Origin: UBA7803 sp040219135
Lineage (GTDB): Bacteria; Pseudomonadota; Gammaproteobacteria; Pseudomonadales; Azotimanducaceae
Direction of reading: 5' to 3'
NCBI GenBank assembly: GCA_040219135.1
Contig: JAVJTA010000005.1
Span: forward strand, 248,001 to 312,000
Length of the DNA: 64,000 nt
Both the position numbers and the translations under genes were made by a program. Of this stretch, positions 8,934 to 17,446 are shown in pieces (position 1 is the stretch's first letter; the number at the start of each line of letters is the position of its first letter). A model generated the notes under the pieces. That model made no database searches. It was not told the DNA's origin and saw nothing but the letters and a program-made list of their open reading frames with translations.

Positions 8934-10484
8934 TCAGCCGCCGTAGCGGTAGCTCGCCTGCAGTCCGAGCGGAATGCCGAGACTCCAGTAGAGCAGCAGG
9001 AACGCGGTCCACACGACGATGAACGCCACCGAGTAGGGCAGCATCATGGCGACCACCGTGCCGATGCCGGTGCTCCTGACGTAGCGCTGGCAGAACACCA
9101 CCACCAGCGGAAAGTAGGGCATGAGCGGCGTGATGATGTTGGTGGAGGAGTCGCCCACCCGATAGGCCGCCTGGGTCAGATCCGGCGAGATGCCGAGCTG
9201 CATCAGCATAGGCACGAGGATCGGTGCGAGCAGCGCCCACTTCGCCGATGCCGAGCCGACGAACAGATTCACCACACCGGTGATGAGCACGATGCCGATC
9301 ATGGTGAGCGAGGCCGGCATCGCCGCCGCTTTCAGCCACGCGGCCCCCTGCAGGGCGAACAGCGCGCCGAGGTTGGAGCGGCCGAACTCGGCGATGAACA
9401 GCGCGGCGAAAAAGGCCATGACGATGTAGTAGCCCATGCCGCTCATGGCCTGGGTCATGCCGGCAACGATGTCGCGGTGGCTCTTCGCAGTCCCGGAGAC
9501 ATAGCCGTAGACGACGCCGGGCAGGAGGAAGGACAGAAAGATCAGCGGCACGATGCTGCGCATCAGCGGCGCCGCCGACGCCGCCAGCTGTCCGTCCGGC
9601 GCGCGCCACGCGGAGCCCGCGGGCAGCGCGGTCAGCACCAGCGCGACGATGCCGAGCAGCATGGCCACGAGCGCCGCGCGCAGGCCCCGGCGCTCAGGAT
9701 CGGACAACACCTCGAGAGCCGGCGCCTCAGCCAGATCGCCGTCCACGTTCTGGCCCGCCAGACGAGGTTCGACGATCCGATCGGTGACGTACCAGCCGAG
9801 ACCGACGATGAGCAGAGTCGACGCCGAGGTGAAGAACCAGTTGTTCAGCGGGTTGAGGAGGATTTCCGGATCGATGATCCGGGCCCCGGCCTGACTGATG
9901 CCCTGCAGCATCGGGTCCAGGGCCGAAGGCACGAAGTTGGCGCTGAAGCCGCCGGACACCCCGGCGAACGCCACCGCGATGCCGGTCAGCGGATGCCGGC
10001 CGGCGGCCTGGAAGATCACCGCGCCCAGGGGAATCACCAGAACGTAACCGGCGTCGACGGCGCTGTGACTGATGATGGCAATGAGCAGCAGCATCGGCGT
10101 GAGCAGGCGCCGGCTGGTCACTGCAAGCAACGCCCGCAGGCCGGCGCGGATGAAGCCGGTGTGGTCGGCCACACCGATGCCGAGCATGGCGAGCAGCACC
10201 ACGCCGAGCGGGTGGAAGGTGACGAAGGTATTGACCATGCCGCCGAGGAACATCGTCAGCGACGCTGGCGTCAGCAGGTTCAGCACCTCGATAGGTTGGC
10301 CGCTGCGCGGATCGACGTGCTGATAGCTGAACTGGGCGAGGATCGCCGACAGCACCCACACCGCGAGCAGCAGCAGGAAGAACAGCAGCGCCGGATCCGG
10401 CAGCCGGTTGCCGAGCCGCTCCACCCCGTCGAGGGCGCGGGCGAGGAATCCGGCGGTCTCGGTGCCCCCGGTCTGCTCCGTCAT
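8934..10484 (-). CDS. abgT: AbgT family transporter (p-aminobenzoyl-glutamate type)
   Basis: A 516-residue polytopic membrane protein with the AbgT layout: about 12 hydrophobic segments, a conserved N-terminal stretch after LDGVERLGNRLPDP, and a C-terminal region with GDSSTNIITPLMPYFP. Family members import p-aminobenzoyl-glutamate; MtrF-type relatives export sulfonamides. ATG 10484 was chosen because it overlaps the upstream gene by 4 nt (ATGA) and precedes the family-like start. It forms a two-gene operon with the small membrane protein at 10481-10915. Confidence 0.92.
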   Translation of the reverse strand: MTEQTGGTETAGFLARALDGVERLGNRLPDPALLFFLLLLAVWVLSAILAQFSYQHVDPRSGQPIEVLNLLTPASLTMFLGGMVNTFVTFHPLGVVLLAMLGIGVADHTGFIRAGLRALLAVTSRRLLTPMLLLIAIISHSAVDAGYVLVIPLGAVIFQAAGRHPLTGIAVAFAGVSGGFSANFVPSALDPMLQGISQAGARIIDPEILLNPLNNWFFTSASTLLIVGLGWYVTDRIVEPRLAGQNVDGDLAEAPALEVLSDPERRGLRAALVAMLLGIVALVLTALPAGSAWRAPDGQLAASAAPLMRSIVPLIFLSFLLPGVVYGYVSGTAKSHRDIVAGMTQAMSGMGYYIVMAFFAALFIAEFGRSNLGALFALQGAAWLKAAAMPASLTMIGIVLITGVVNLFVGSASAKWALLAPILVPMLMQLGISPDLTQAAYRVGDSSTNIITPLMPYFPLVVVFCQRYVRSTGIGTVVAMMLPYSVAFIVVWTAFLLLYWSLGIPLGLQASYRYGG

Positions 10485-10915
10485 GGGCGGCGCTCCGGCA
10501 GGCACTGCAGAAACACCCAGCCACCGAGCCCGCCGCACAGCGCCTGCGCCGTGAGGCCGATGGTCGTGCGGGTCGCCGCTACCGGGTGGATGCCGAGACT
10601 GAGGTTCAGCGCGACATGGATGGCAAGGAGCGCCGCGCCGCCCGCCAGCACGTAGCCCACCGGGCGCCAGCCCGGCAGCACGCGAATGGCCAGCGCCGCC
10701 ACCGGCAGGGCGATCGCCAGACCCACCGCGATCAGCGGCAGCAGCGACGTCGCCAGGCCCACCACGTCGTGCGCGGTGGCTTCGAGACGAACGCCGACGC
10801 TGACGGGAACACCCATGTCCGCCAGGCGCGCCATCACCGACTGGGTCTGGGCGATGGACGCCCCCACGTAGGCGACGATCACCGCCGCCAGATAGGCGCT
10901 CAACACACGAATCAT
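10481..10915 (-). CDS. Small integral membrane protein, unknown function
   Basis: A 144-residue protein with about four hydrophobic segments (near residues 4-20, 50-75, 85-105 and 118-137). No catalytic motif is seen. The end overlaps the abgT start by 4 nt, so the proteins are probably co-translated and may act together in the membrane. It does not match a family I can name. Confidence 0.75.
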   Translation of the reverse strand: MIRVLSAYLAAVIVAYVGASIAQTQSVMARLADMGVPVSVGVRLEATAHDVVGLATSLLPLIAVGLAIALPVAALAIRVLPGWRPVGYVLAGGAALLAIHVALNLSLGIHPVAATRTTIGLTAQALCGGLGGWVFLQCLPERRP

Positions 10916-11082
10916 CGGCTCATCCCCCTGTCACGATCCCGCAGCCATTCCGGACCGGCGCCCGGCACCGCATTGAATCGAGGAGTGTAACCCGACGCCA
11001 GGCTTTCCGGGGGTCATGGCCGAGCGCGCGGGGCGTTCCACCCGGGTACACTGTTCGCTCCGAGACACCAGGACCGCGAACC

Positions 11083-12198
11083 ATGCTGCGAGCCTTGCTG
11101 CTGCTGACGCTCACCGTCGCCATCGATGCCACCGCGGCCACCGCAGACGCCGACCCGGGGGTCACCGGTTACCGGGTGGATACCATTGCCGAGGGTCTGA
11201 GCGAACCCTGGGGGCTGGCGTTCCTGCCCGACGGCGGGCTGCTGGTGACGGAACGCACCGGCACGCTGCGGCGCGTGCGCCCGGACGGCTCGCTCAGCGA
11301 CCCGCTTGCCGGAGTACCGCCCGTGTACTTCGCCGGTCAGGGCGGACTGCTGGACGTGGTGCTGGATCCGGACTTCGCGGCGAACCGACTGGTGTACCTG
11401 TCCTATGCCCACGGCGACCTGACCGCCAACGCCACCCGGGTGGCCCGCGCCACCCTGGGCGAGGCAGGGCTCGACAACCTGCAGGTGATCTTCACCGTGG
11501 CGCCGACCAAGGACACGGCCCAGCACTACGGCGGCGCCATGGCCTTCCTCGGTGACGGCACCCTGCTGCTGACCACGGGCGATGGCTTCGACTATCGCGA
11601 GCAGGCCCAGAACCGGGCGGCAATGCTCGGCAAAACCATCCGCATCGCCGCCGACGGCAGCGTCCCGGCGGACAATCCGTACGTCGATGCAAACGACGCC
11701 GCGGCCGAAGTCTGGACCTACGGCCACCGCAATCCCCAGGGGCTGGTGGTGGACCCGGCAAGCGGCCGGGTCTACCAGCACGAGCACGGGCCGCGCGGCG
11801 GCGACGAGCTGAATCTGCTGGTGCCGGGCCGCAACTACGGCTGGCCGGCCATCACCTACGGCATGGATTACAGCGGCGCCTACGTCTCGCCGTTCAGAGA
11901 GCTGCCGGGCATGGAGCAGCCGCTCATCTACTGGGTGCCCTCGATCGCGCCGTCCGGCCTCGCAATCTATCGCGGCAGCGCGTTCCCCCAGTGGCAGGGC
12001 GACCTGTTCATCGGCGCGCTGGTGGACCGGGAGCTGCGCCGGGTGGACATGGAGAACGGCGCCGTGATGGGTCAGCAGTCACTGCTCGGCGAGCTCGGCG
12101 AGCGCATCCGCAACGTCGAGGTCGGTCCCGACGACTTTCTGTACGTGATTACCGACGGCCCCGAGGGTCGAATCCTGCGCCTCAGCCCGGCGACCTGA
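11083..12198 (+). CDS. Periplasmic PQQ-dependent aldose dehydrogenase-like protein
   Basis: A 371-residue protein with a signal peptide (residues 1-24) and a six-bladed beta-propeller of the glucose/sorbosone dehydrogenase family. It shows GLSEPWGLAFLPDG, TERTGTLRRV, FAGQGGLLDVVLDPDF and YGHRNPQGL with the HEHGPRGGDELN metal/PQQ-site motif. E. coli YliI is the typical relative and oxidises aldoses with PQQ. No PQQ biosynthesis genes are in the window, so the cofactor may be scavenged. The stop codon lies within a 15-bp direct duplication (12191-12205 and 12213-12227). Confidence 0.88.
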   Translation: MLRALLLLTLTVAIDATAATADADPGVTGYRVDTIAEGLSEPWGLAFLPDGGLLVTERTGTLRRVRPDGSLSDPLAGVPPVYFAGQGGLLDVVLDPDFAANRLVYLSYAHGDLTANATRVARATLGEAGLDNLQVIFTVAPTKDTAQHYGGAMAFLGDGTLLLTTGDGFDYREQAQNRAAMLGKTIRIAADGSVPADNPYVDANDAAAEVWTYGHRNPQGLVVDPASGRVYQHEHGPRGGDELNLLVPGRNYGWPAITYGMDYSGAYVSPFRELPGMEQPLIYWVPSIAPSGLAIYRGSAFPQWQGDLFIGALVDRELRRVDMENGAVMGQQSLLGELGERIRNVEVGPDDFLYVITDGPEGRILRLSPAT

Positions 12199-12230
12199 GC
12201 GGTCGAAATCGCCGACCTGGGCGGTCGCGG

Positions 12231-13781
12231 TCACAGGCGTTCGAACGCGACGCAGACCAGCAGGATCGTCGCGGCGGCGCCGAGCAGAATCAGCGCGGTA
12301 CGCCGCGGCGGCGCTGCCAGTACACTCCGCGGCGCACGTACGCCGGCGACCGCCGCCAGCGCGCCGGTGACCCCGAGCGCCACCAGGCAACCGGCCACGT
12401 TCCACCAAAGCCAGGACACCTGAGGCACGGCGAGCCAGAGCACCGCGTTCAGCGCCACGCCGGCGACGAACCCGAGCACGGCGCGCCGCTGGCCGACCCC
12501 GGGCAGCAGCAGCGCCACCAGAAACAGGGCGAGCAACGGTCCGTTCACCACCGAGCCGATCTTGTTGATGGCTTCGAGCACCGTCGGCGCGATGTGTTCC
12601 ACCTGGAACGAGAACGCCACCGCGAACAGGCCCCAGAAACCGGTCAACAGCTTCGAGGCGAGGAACAGCTGGCGTTCCGAGAGGGTCGCGAAACGAGCCA
12701 CGCAGTCCTCCACCGTGGCCGCCGACAGCGCGTTGATGGAGGAGTCGATGGACGACATCGCGGCCGCAAAGATGCCGACCATCACCAGCCCCACCAGCCC
12801 CGGCGCAAAGCGCTCGAGCACGTAGAAAGGGTACGCGAGATTGAAGTTCGGGCTGCCGTCCGCACGCTCCGGCAGGCCGGCGATGAAGGCGCTGTCGGCG
12901 GCGGCGTAGGCGGCCAGGCCGAGTCCGAGCACGCAGTAGGCGAGCACCAGAGGAAAGCGCAGCACACCGTTGTACACCAGCACCCGACGGGTTTCGGCTT
13001 CCGTCCGCGCCGACAGAACCCGCTGTGCTTGACTCTGATCGCAGCCGTAATAGGCCACGTAGAGAAAGAACCCGCCGATGAGCATCGGCCAGAAGCCGTA
13101 GTTGCCCTCCCCGCCGAGCCCCCAGTGATTGCTCAGGGCGTCGGTGCGATCGGCGGCGAAAAAGCGCTCGAGGCCCCCGACATCCTGGCTCAGCAGCACC
13201 AGACTCACCATGAGCGTGACGGTGAGCAGCAGCAGCTGCACAACGTCGCTGATGACCACGGCGCGCATGCCGCCGAGCAGGTCGTAGAGCACGGTCACGC
13301 CCATCAGCAGCAGCACCGCCTGGAGAAACGACACGTCCATGATCAGGGTGAGCACCAGGGCGACGCCGTACACGGTGACGCCGGTCGCGACGCCACGGAA
13401 CAGCTGAAAGCTGAGGCTCGCCACCAGACGCGCACCGAGGCCGAGACGCTGCTCGAGGAACCCGTAGATCGATATCACCCCGGCGCGGCGCATGGGCACC
13501 ACCAGAAACATCACCGCGAGCATGGCCAGCGGCACCGCCAGCTCGTACTGCAGCCAGACCAGGCCGCCACCGAGGGCGAAGCCGACGAACGCCGGCGCGC
13601 CCAGCAGGCTGTTGGTGGAACACTGGGTTGCGATGGTGGAAAAGGCGAGCGACAGCGGCGTCAGGCGCCGCGCGCCCAGGTAGTAGTCGCTGCGGCTGGT
13701 CTGGCCGACGCCGATCCGTCCGGCCAGCGCCACCATGGCCACCAGATAGGCGGACACGACAAGCCAGTCCACGGTTTGCAC
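12231..13781 (-). CDS. Sodium:solute symporter (SSS family)
   Basis: A membrane protein of about 516 residues with some 13 hydrophobic segments and SSS features: a GARRL-type loop near residue 45, an unwound TM1-like region, and TQCSTNSLLG. The start is uncertain. GTG 13781 follows the end of gpgS by 5 nt and begins right before the first membrane segment. A longer frame would add only residues translated from the gpgS repeat. The family imports sugars, proline, betaine or similar with Na+. Location directly behind gpgS suggests uptake of a compatible solute or its precursor; this is inference. Confidence 0.85.
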   Translation of the reverse strand: MQTVDWLVVSAYLVAMVALAGRIGVGQTSRSDYYLGARRLTPLSLAFSTIATQCSTNSLLGAPAFVGFALGGGLVWLQYELAVPLAMLAVMFLVVPMRRAGVISIYGFLEQRLGLGARLVASLSFQLFRGVATGVTVYGVALVLTLIMDVSFLQAVLLLMGVTVLYDLLGGMRAVVISDVVQLLLLTVTLMVSLVLLSQDVGGLERFFAADRTDALSNHWGLGGEGNYGFWPMLIGGFFLYVAYYGCDQSQAQRVLSARTEAETRRVLVYNGVLRFPLVLAYCVLGLGLAAYAAADSAFIAGLPERADGSPNFNLAYPFYVLERFAPGLVGLVMVGIFAAAMSSIDSSINALSAATVEDCVARFATLSERQLFLASKLLTGFWGLFAVAFSFQVEHIAPTVLEAINKIGSVVNGPLLALFLVALLLPGVGQRRAVLGFVAGVALNAVLWLAVPQVSWLWWNVAGCLVALGVTGALAAVAGVRAPRSVLAAPPRRTALILLGAAATILLVCVAFERL

Positions 13782-13785
13782 GACG

Positions 13786-15081
13786 TCAGCCGGCGCGCAC
13801 GATCCGCTGCGAAGCATCCGCGCCGTGCTCGGCGGCATCTTCGCCGTACTCGGCGGCATCTTCGCCGTGCTCGGCGGCATCTTCCCGGGCGGCGGTCAAC
13901 AGGTCATCGAACACCTCCCGGTAGACGCTGGTGACGCGATTCCACGCGGGCATGAACGGCGAGTCCTCGCCGCTCTCGAGGAACGACTCGCCGGCCCGAA
14001 GGATGTTGCTGGCAAAGACCTCCACCGCCTGTTCCTCGGCGTGACGGTCGAGAGCCAGCCCGTTGATGCGGGCGTCGTTGGCGTAGGACTCGATCAGGTC
14101 CAGGGCGATACGGAAGTACGCCGCCTTCACCGTGCGCACCGTGCCCGGGTCGAACACCGCACCGTAGGTGGCGAGCTTCTTGAACATCGCCTTGGCGATG
14201 TCCAGGCTCATGCGCGACAGGCCGCTGCCGGCGTCTTCGGCGGAAAGCGCCTGGTGCTTGTGATCGTAGCGGTCGGCGACCTCCACCTGGCACAGCCGGT
14301 TGGTCGAGTAGTTGCGGTAGACCTCCGAGAGCACGCCGATCTCCAGGCCCCAGTCCGATGGAATGCGCAGATCCTTGAGCACGTCGATGCGCATGGAGAA
14401 CTCGCCGGCGAGGGGATAGCGGAAGCTGTCCAGATACTGCAGGTAGCCGTAGTCGCCGCTGACCTTCTTGAACGTGCGGATCAGCGGCGACACCAGCAAC
14501 CGGCTGACCCGGCCGTTGAGCCGGCCGTCGGCCACCCGGGCGTAAAAACCCTTGCAGAATTCGTAGTTGAACGACGGGTTCGCCACCGGGTAGAGCAGGC
14601 GCGCCAGCAACTCGCGGTGGTAGGTGACGATGTCGCAGTCGTGCAGCGCCACCGCCTCGGCGACGTCGCTCGCCTGCACGTAGCCGAAACAGTACCAGGC
14701 GTTGCGCCCCTTGCCCGGCGATTCCGGAGCCAGGTTGTGCTCCGCCAGGCGCGCATCGATGGCGCGCAGCCGCGGACCGTCGTTCCACAACACCGTCGTC
14801 GGCTGCGGCAGCACCGAAAAGTACTCCAGCGCGTGCCCGTACTCGGCGGCATCGGCGCGGTCGAGGCCGATGACGACCTGCGCCAGATACGGCACCCGGG
14901 TCAGCTCGTCGACGATGTGCCTCAGCGCCGGCGTGGCGAGCTCCGAGTACAGGCACGGCAGCACCAGCGCCATGGGCCGCTCGCGGGAGAATTCGACCAG
15001 CTCGGCGTGCAGCTCGTCGAGCGGACGCCGGGTCAGGTTGTGCAGCGTGGTGATGATGCCGTTCTGGAAGAAGTCACTCAT
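13786..15081 (-). CDS. gpgS: Glucosyl-3-phosphoglycerate synthase-like glycosyltransferase (GT81)
   Basis: A 431-residue GT-A fold transferase with the metal-binding DCD at 148-150 and family-typical stretches VLPCLYSE, SPGKGRNAWY, NPSFNYEFCKG and EFSMRIDVLKDLRIPSDWGLEIG. GpgS joins UDP- or GDP-glucose to 3-phosphoglycerate, giving glucosyl-3-phosphoglycerate, the first step to the compatible solute glucosylglycerate. It overlaps the HAD phosphatase upstream by 8 nt. The C-terminal tail is unusual: a 21-bp unit repeated three times encodes an EDAAEYG/HG heptad extension that looks recently expanded. Confidence 0.85.
   Translation of the reverse strand: MSDFFQNGIITTLHNLTRRPLDELHAELVEFSRERPMALVLPCLYSELATPALRHIVDELTRVPYLAQVVIGLDRADAAEYGHALEYFSVLPQPTTVLWNDGPRLRAIDARLAEHNLAPESPGKGRNAWYCFGYVQASDVAEAVALHDCDIVTYHRELLARLLYPVANPSFNYEFCKGFYARVADGRLNGRVSRLLVSPLIRTFKKVSGDYGYLQYLDSFRYPLAGEFSMRIDVLKDLRIPSDWGLEIGVLSEVYRNYSTNRLCQVEVADRYDHKHQALSAEDAGSGLSRMSLDIAKAMFKKLATYGAVFDPGTVRTVKAAYFRIALDLIESYANDARINGLALDRHAEEQAVEVFASNILRAGESFLESGEDSPFMPAWNRVTSVYREVFDDLLTAAREDAAEHGEDAAEYGEDAAEHGADASQRIVRAG
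13821..13883. repeat. 21-bp tandem repeat, three copies, in the 3' end of gpgS
   Basis: Units at 13821-13841, 13842-13862 and 13863-13883 differ at one position. Because 21 is a multiple of three the frame is kept, adding acidic heptads to the GpgS tail. It probably arose by replication slippage. Confidence 0.9.
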
Positions 15082-16000
15082 GGATCAGGCTCCTCGATGA
15101 GCCGCGTACGCGCCGCGACGGACCGGCCTCGGCCGGAGGGGGATCGGTCAGCAACGCCTGCAGCGTGCTCGACCAGCACGCCGGTCCGGCGACGGCGGCA
15201 CGGATGGCGGCCCCGGTCCCGGCCTTGCCCGGTACGCTCAGATAGCCGCCGGCGCGGTTCGGAAACACCACCGCGAGGTCTGCGGCCGCGAGCATGTCCA
15301 GATCGTTGCCCGCATCACCGCAGGCAACCACCCGCAGCCGCCCTGCCGGGGGGCGCTGCGCCGCGCAGAGCCCGGCTGCGACCCGCTCGAGGCCGCGAGC
15401 CTTGTCCGTGCGCGGCATGACGTGATGAAAGCGGCCGCCCTGGACCACCCGGTAGCCGGCGGCCGCGATATCGTCGCGGAACGCGACGAGGGCATCGGCG
15501 CTGTCGAGCCACAGCACCGGCTCGCAGGCACGCCGGTGCCGCGCCAGCCGTGCTCCGTCCTCGCTGAGTCCGGTGAGGCTGGCCACCTCCTTCGCCGACA
15601 GATCACCGAAGCCGAGGAAATTGAATCCGGTGCGACGACGCAGGCTGCGCAGCCGCGAGCGCAGCTGCGGATAACCGTCACCGGCCAGTTCCACCCGATA
15701 GCGCGGCCCGTCCAGCGGCGCGGAGGCGTCGTCGGGCCAGGCGATGCCAGCACCGTTCTCGAAGATCAGCACCGGTGCCGTCCGGCACAGCCGTGCCAGC
15801 GCGAGCATCTCGTCGTAGGTCTTGCTCGAGGCCAGCGACACCACCGCACCGCGTTCGGTGCAGGCATTCACGGCACCGGCGGCCGCTTCCAGGTCGTACG
15901 TGTCGTCGAGCAGGGTGCCGTCGAGATCGCTGACGATCAGCCAGCCGGAAAACGGCGGCGCCGCTGAGGAAAAACTCTGGCTGGCGAAAGGCTGGTCCAC
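15074..16000 (-). CDS. HAD-family mannosyl/glucosyl-3-phosphoglycerate phosphatase
   Basis: About 308 residues from the preferred GTG at 16000; no ATG is available close to the domain start. HAD motif I is SDLDGTLLDD (Asp25/Asp27), motif II is near LASSKT, and the C-terminal motif is GDAGNDLDML. The cap resembles the MPGP (mannosyl-3-phosphoglycerate phosphatase) group. It would remove phosphate from glucosyl-3-phosphoglycerate, completing glucosylglycerate synthesis with GpgS, whose gene overlaps by 8 nt. The long upstream open frame beyond 16000 is low-complexity GC-rich sequence and is not taken as coding. Confidence 0.82.
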   Translation of the reverse strand: MDQPFASQSFSSAAPPFSGWLIVSDLDGTLLDDTYDLEAAAGAVNACTERGAVVSLASSKTYDEMLALARLCRTAPVLIFENGAGIAWPDDASAPLDGPRYRVELAGDGYPQLRSRLRSLRRRTGFNFLGFGDLSAKEVASLTGLSEDGARLARHRRACEPVLWLDSADALVAFRDDIAAAGYRVVQGGRFHHVMPRTDKARGLERVAAGLCAAQRPPAGRLRVVACGDAGNDLDMLAAADLAVVFPNRAGGYLSVPGKAGTGAAIRAAVAGPACWSSTLQALLTDPPPAEAGPSRRVRGSSRSLIHE

Positions 16001-16269
16001 GGGATCGACAATGCAATGACTCTGCCAACCGCACCGGTTTGCCGCGCCGACGCGCCGCCGGGGGCCGTCGCGCACGCTCGTGGGGCGCGATGCACCCTCG
16101 ACGCACCATGCTGGTGCGCAGCGTGGGTCGCCGCCCGCCGCCACCGCGCGCCCGATTGCCCGCCTCCGGCAAATCGCCTATGGTCCGGCGTGGGGAGCGT
16201 CGGCGAGCGATCAGATCGCAACCACCTGATGACGTACCACCGACAAGCGGACATTCACTAGGAGACACC

Positions 16270-16719
16270 ATGATCGAATCGTTGCACCGGGCCCCGGTCC
16301 TGCGGGCTCTGAAACACCTGGGTCTGGGACTGATGCTGGTCGCGCTGCCGGCGGCCGCATCCGAAGGCGAAGTCGAGTACCGGGAACACGTGATGGAGGC
16401 CATCGGCGGCCACATGCAGGCCGCCGCCGACATCGCTCAGCAGAAGGTTGCCCACAGCGATCATCTGAGTCTGCACGTGAACGGTCTGGTGGCGCTCTCC
16501 GGCATCATCGACACGCTGTTCCCAGAGAGTTCCCAAGGCGGCGACGCGCTCGATGCGATCTGGGAGAACCCGGATGATTTCGCGGCGAAGATCGCTGACT
16601 TTCAGCAGGCGGCCGGCGGTCTCAAGATGGCCGTGGACGGTGGCGGTGACGTCGGCAGCGCCTTCCAGAAGGTCGGCCAGGCGTGCAAAGCCTGTCATGA
16701 CGACTACCGCGCAGAATAG
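16270..16719 (+). CDS. Cytochrome c' / c-556 family protein
   Basis: A 149-residue periplasmic protein with a signal peptide (cleavage after the AAA near 30) and a four-helix bundle. A single C-terminal heme site CKACH lies at 139-143, followed by DDYRAE, as in cytochromes c'. These bind NO and protect against nitrosative stress, or carry electrons (c-556). ATG 16270 is preceded by AGGAG at good spacing. It is convergent with a cytochrome b561 gene, a common pairing, and the two are separated by a strong bidirectional terminator. Confidence 0.9.
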   Translation: MIESLHRAPVLRALKHLGLGLMLVALPAAASEGEVEYREHVMEAIGGHMQAAADIAQQKVAHSDHLSLHVNGLVALSGIIDTLFPESSQGGDALDAIWENPDDFAAKIADFQQAAGGLKMAVDGGGDVGSAFQKVGQACKACHDDYRAE

Positions 16720-16727
16720 CCTGTAGG

Positions 16728-16770
16728 GTACTGCGCCACTCTATTTGGCCCTTATAGAGTGGCGCAGTAC
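16728..16770. terminator. Bidirectional terminator between cytochrome c' and cytochrome b561
   Basis: A perfect 17-bp inverted repeat (16728-16744 and 16754-16770) with a 9-nt loop sits exactly between two convergent genes, ending 2 nt before the b561 stop. A short T-rich stretch is in the loop rather than after the stem. Confidence 0.8.
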
Positions 16771-16771
16771 A

Positions 16772-17437
16772 CTAGGCCAACCACAACCCCAGCCAGACCG
16801 CAGCGGCAGCCGCCGCTGCGGTCATCAGCGCCCGCCCGGGCAGATGCGCGACCGCGCCGTCGATGCGCGCCGGCTTGCGGCCGGTGAACATGGACAGGGG
16901 CGTGGGATCGCGGCGCCAGGCGTAAACCAGGTGCGCCAGCAGGTGCACGCCGATCAGCGCCCCAACCCCCCAGAACACCCGGTGGTGCAGAGCCGACATG
17001 GCGTCGACCACGCCGTCGCTGGCGTGGCGCACCAGGGGACCTTCGGTGAAGATCCCATCGCTGGTGAACAGACCCGCCACCGCCTGAGTGGCCACCAGGC
17101 CCACCAGCAGCAGCACCAGAGCGGCGCCCGGCGCGGTGCGTGGATCCGCCGCGCCGCGCCCGCGCAGGTGCGCAAGCAGCCGGCTGGGCGTCGGCCGGAA
17201 CGTCGCCAGCCGCGCATAGCGTGCGCCCCAGATCGCCCAGCCGAGACGGAACAGCAGCAGCCCCAGCGCGAGATAGCCGAGCCGCAGATGCCAGTCCATG
17301 AGCGAGATGTCGCCGATCCAGCCCGTGGCCAGCGAGGCGGTCACGGACAGGGCGAAGGCCCAGTGCCACAGCCGCAGCGGCCAGTCCCAGACCAGGGTCG
17401 ATGGAGTAGAGGATTGTCTCGGGGGGGTGTCTGACAC
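16772..17437 (-). CDS. Cytochrome b561 / Ni-hydrogenase-type cytochrome b
   Basis: A 221-residue membrane protein with four to five hydrophobic segments. Histidines in WPLRLWHWAF (about 25), the DWHLRLG loop, ALHHRVFWG and GVHLLAHLVY suit b-type heme ligation. It would pass electrons from quinol or another donor to a periplasmic acceptor; the convergent cytochrome c' is the obvious candidate. It lies 9 nt downstream of the serine hydrolase gene on the same strand and may be cotranscribed with it. Confidence 0.87.
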   Translation of the reverse strand: MSDTPPRQSSTPSTLVWDWPLRLWHWAFALSVTASLATGWIGDISLMDWHLRLGYLALGLLLFRLGWAIWGARYARLATFRPTPSRLLAHLRGRGAADPRTAPGAALVLLLVGLVATQAVAGLFTSDGIFTEGPLVRHASDGVVDAMSALHHRVFWGVGALIGVHLLAHLVYAWRRDPTPLSMFTGRKPARIDGAVAHLPGRALMTAAAAAAAVWLGLWLA

Positions 17438-17446
17438 GGGCTCGCC

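Noticed and set aside
9477..10655. Long plus-strand frame opposite abgT
   Set aside because: Low-complexity His/Gln/Arg-rich translation, typical of the antisense of a membrane protein gene.
11991..13934. 647-codon plus-strand frame opposite the symporter
   Set aside because: Translation is repetitive and polar with no motif; the symporter on the minus strand is clear.
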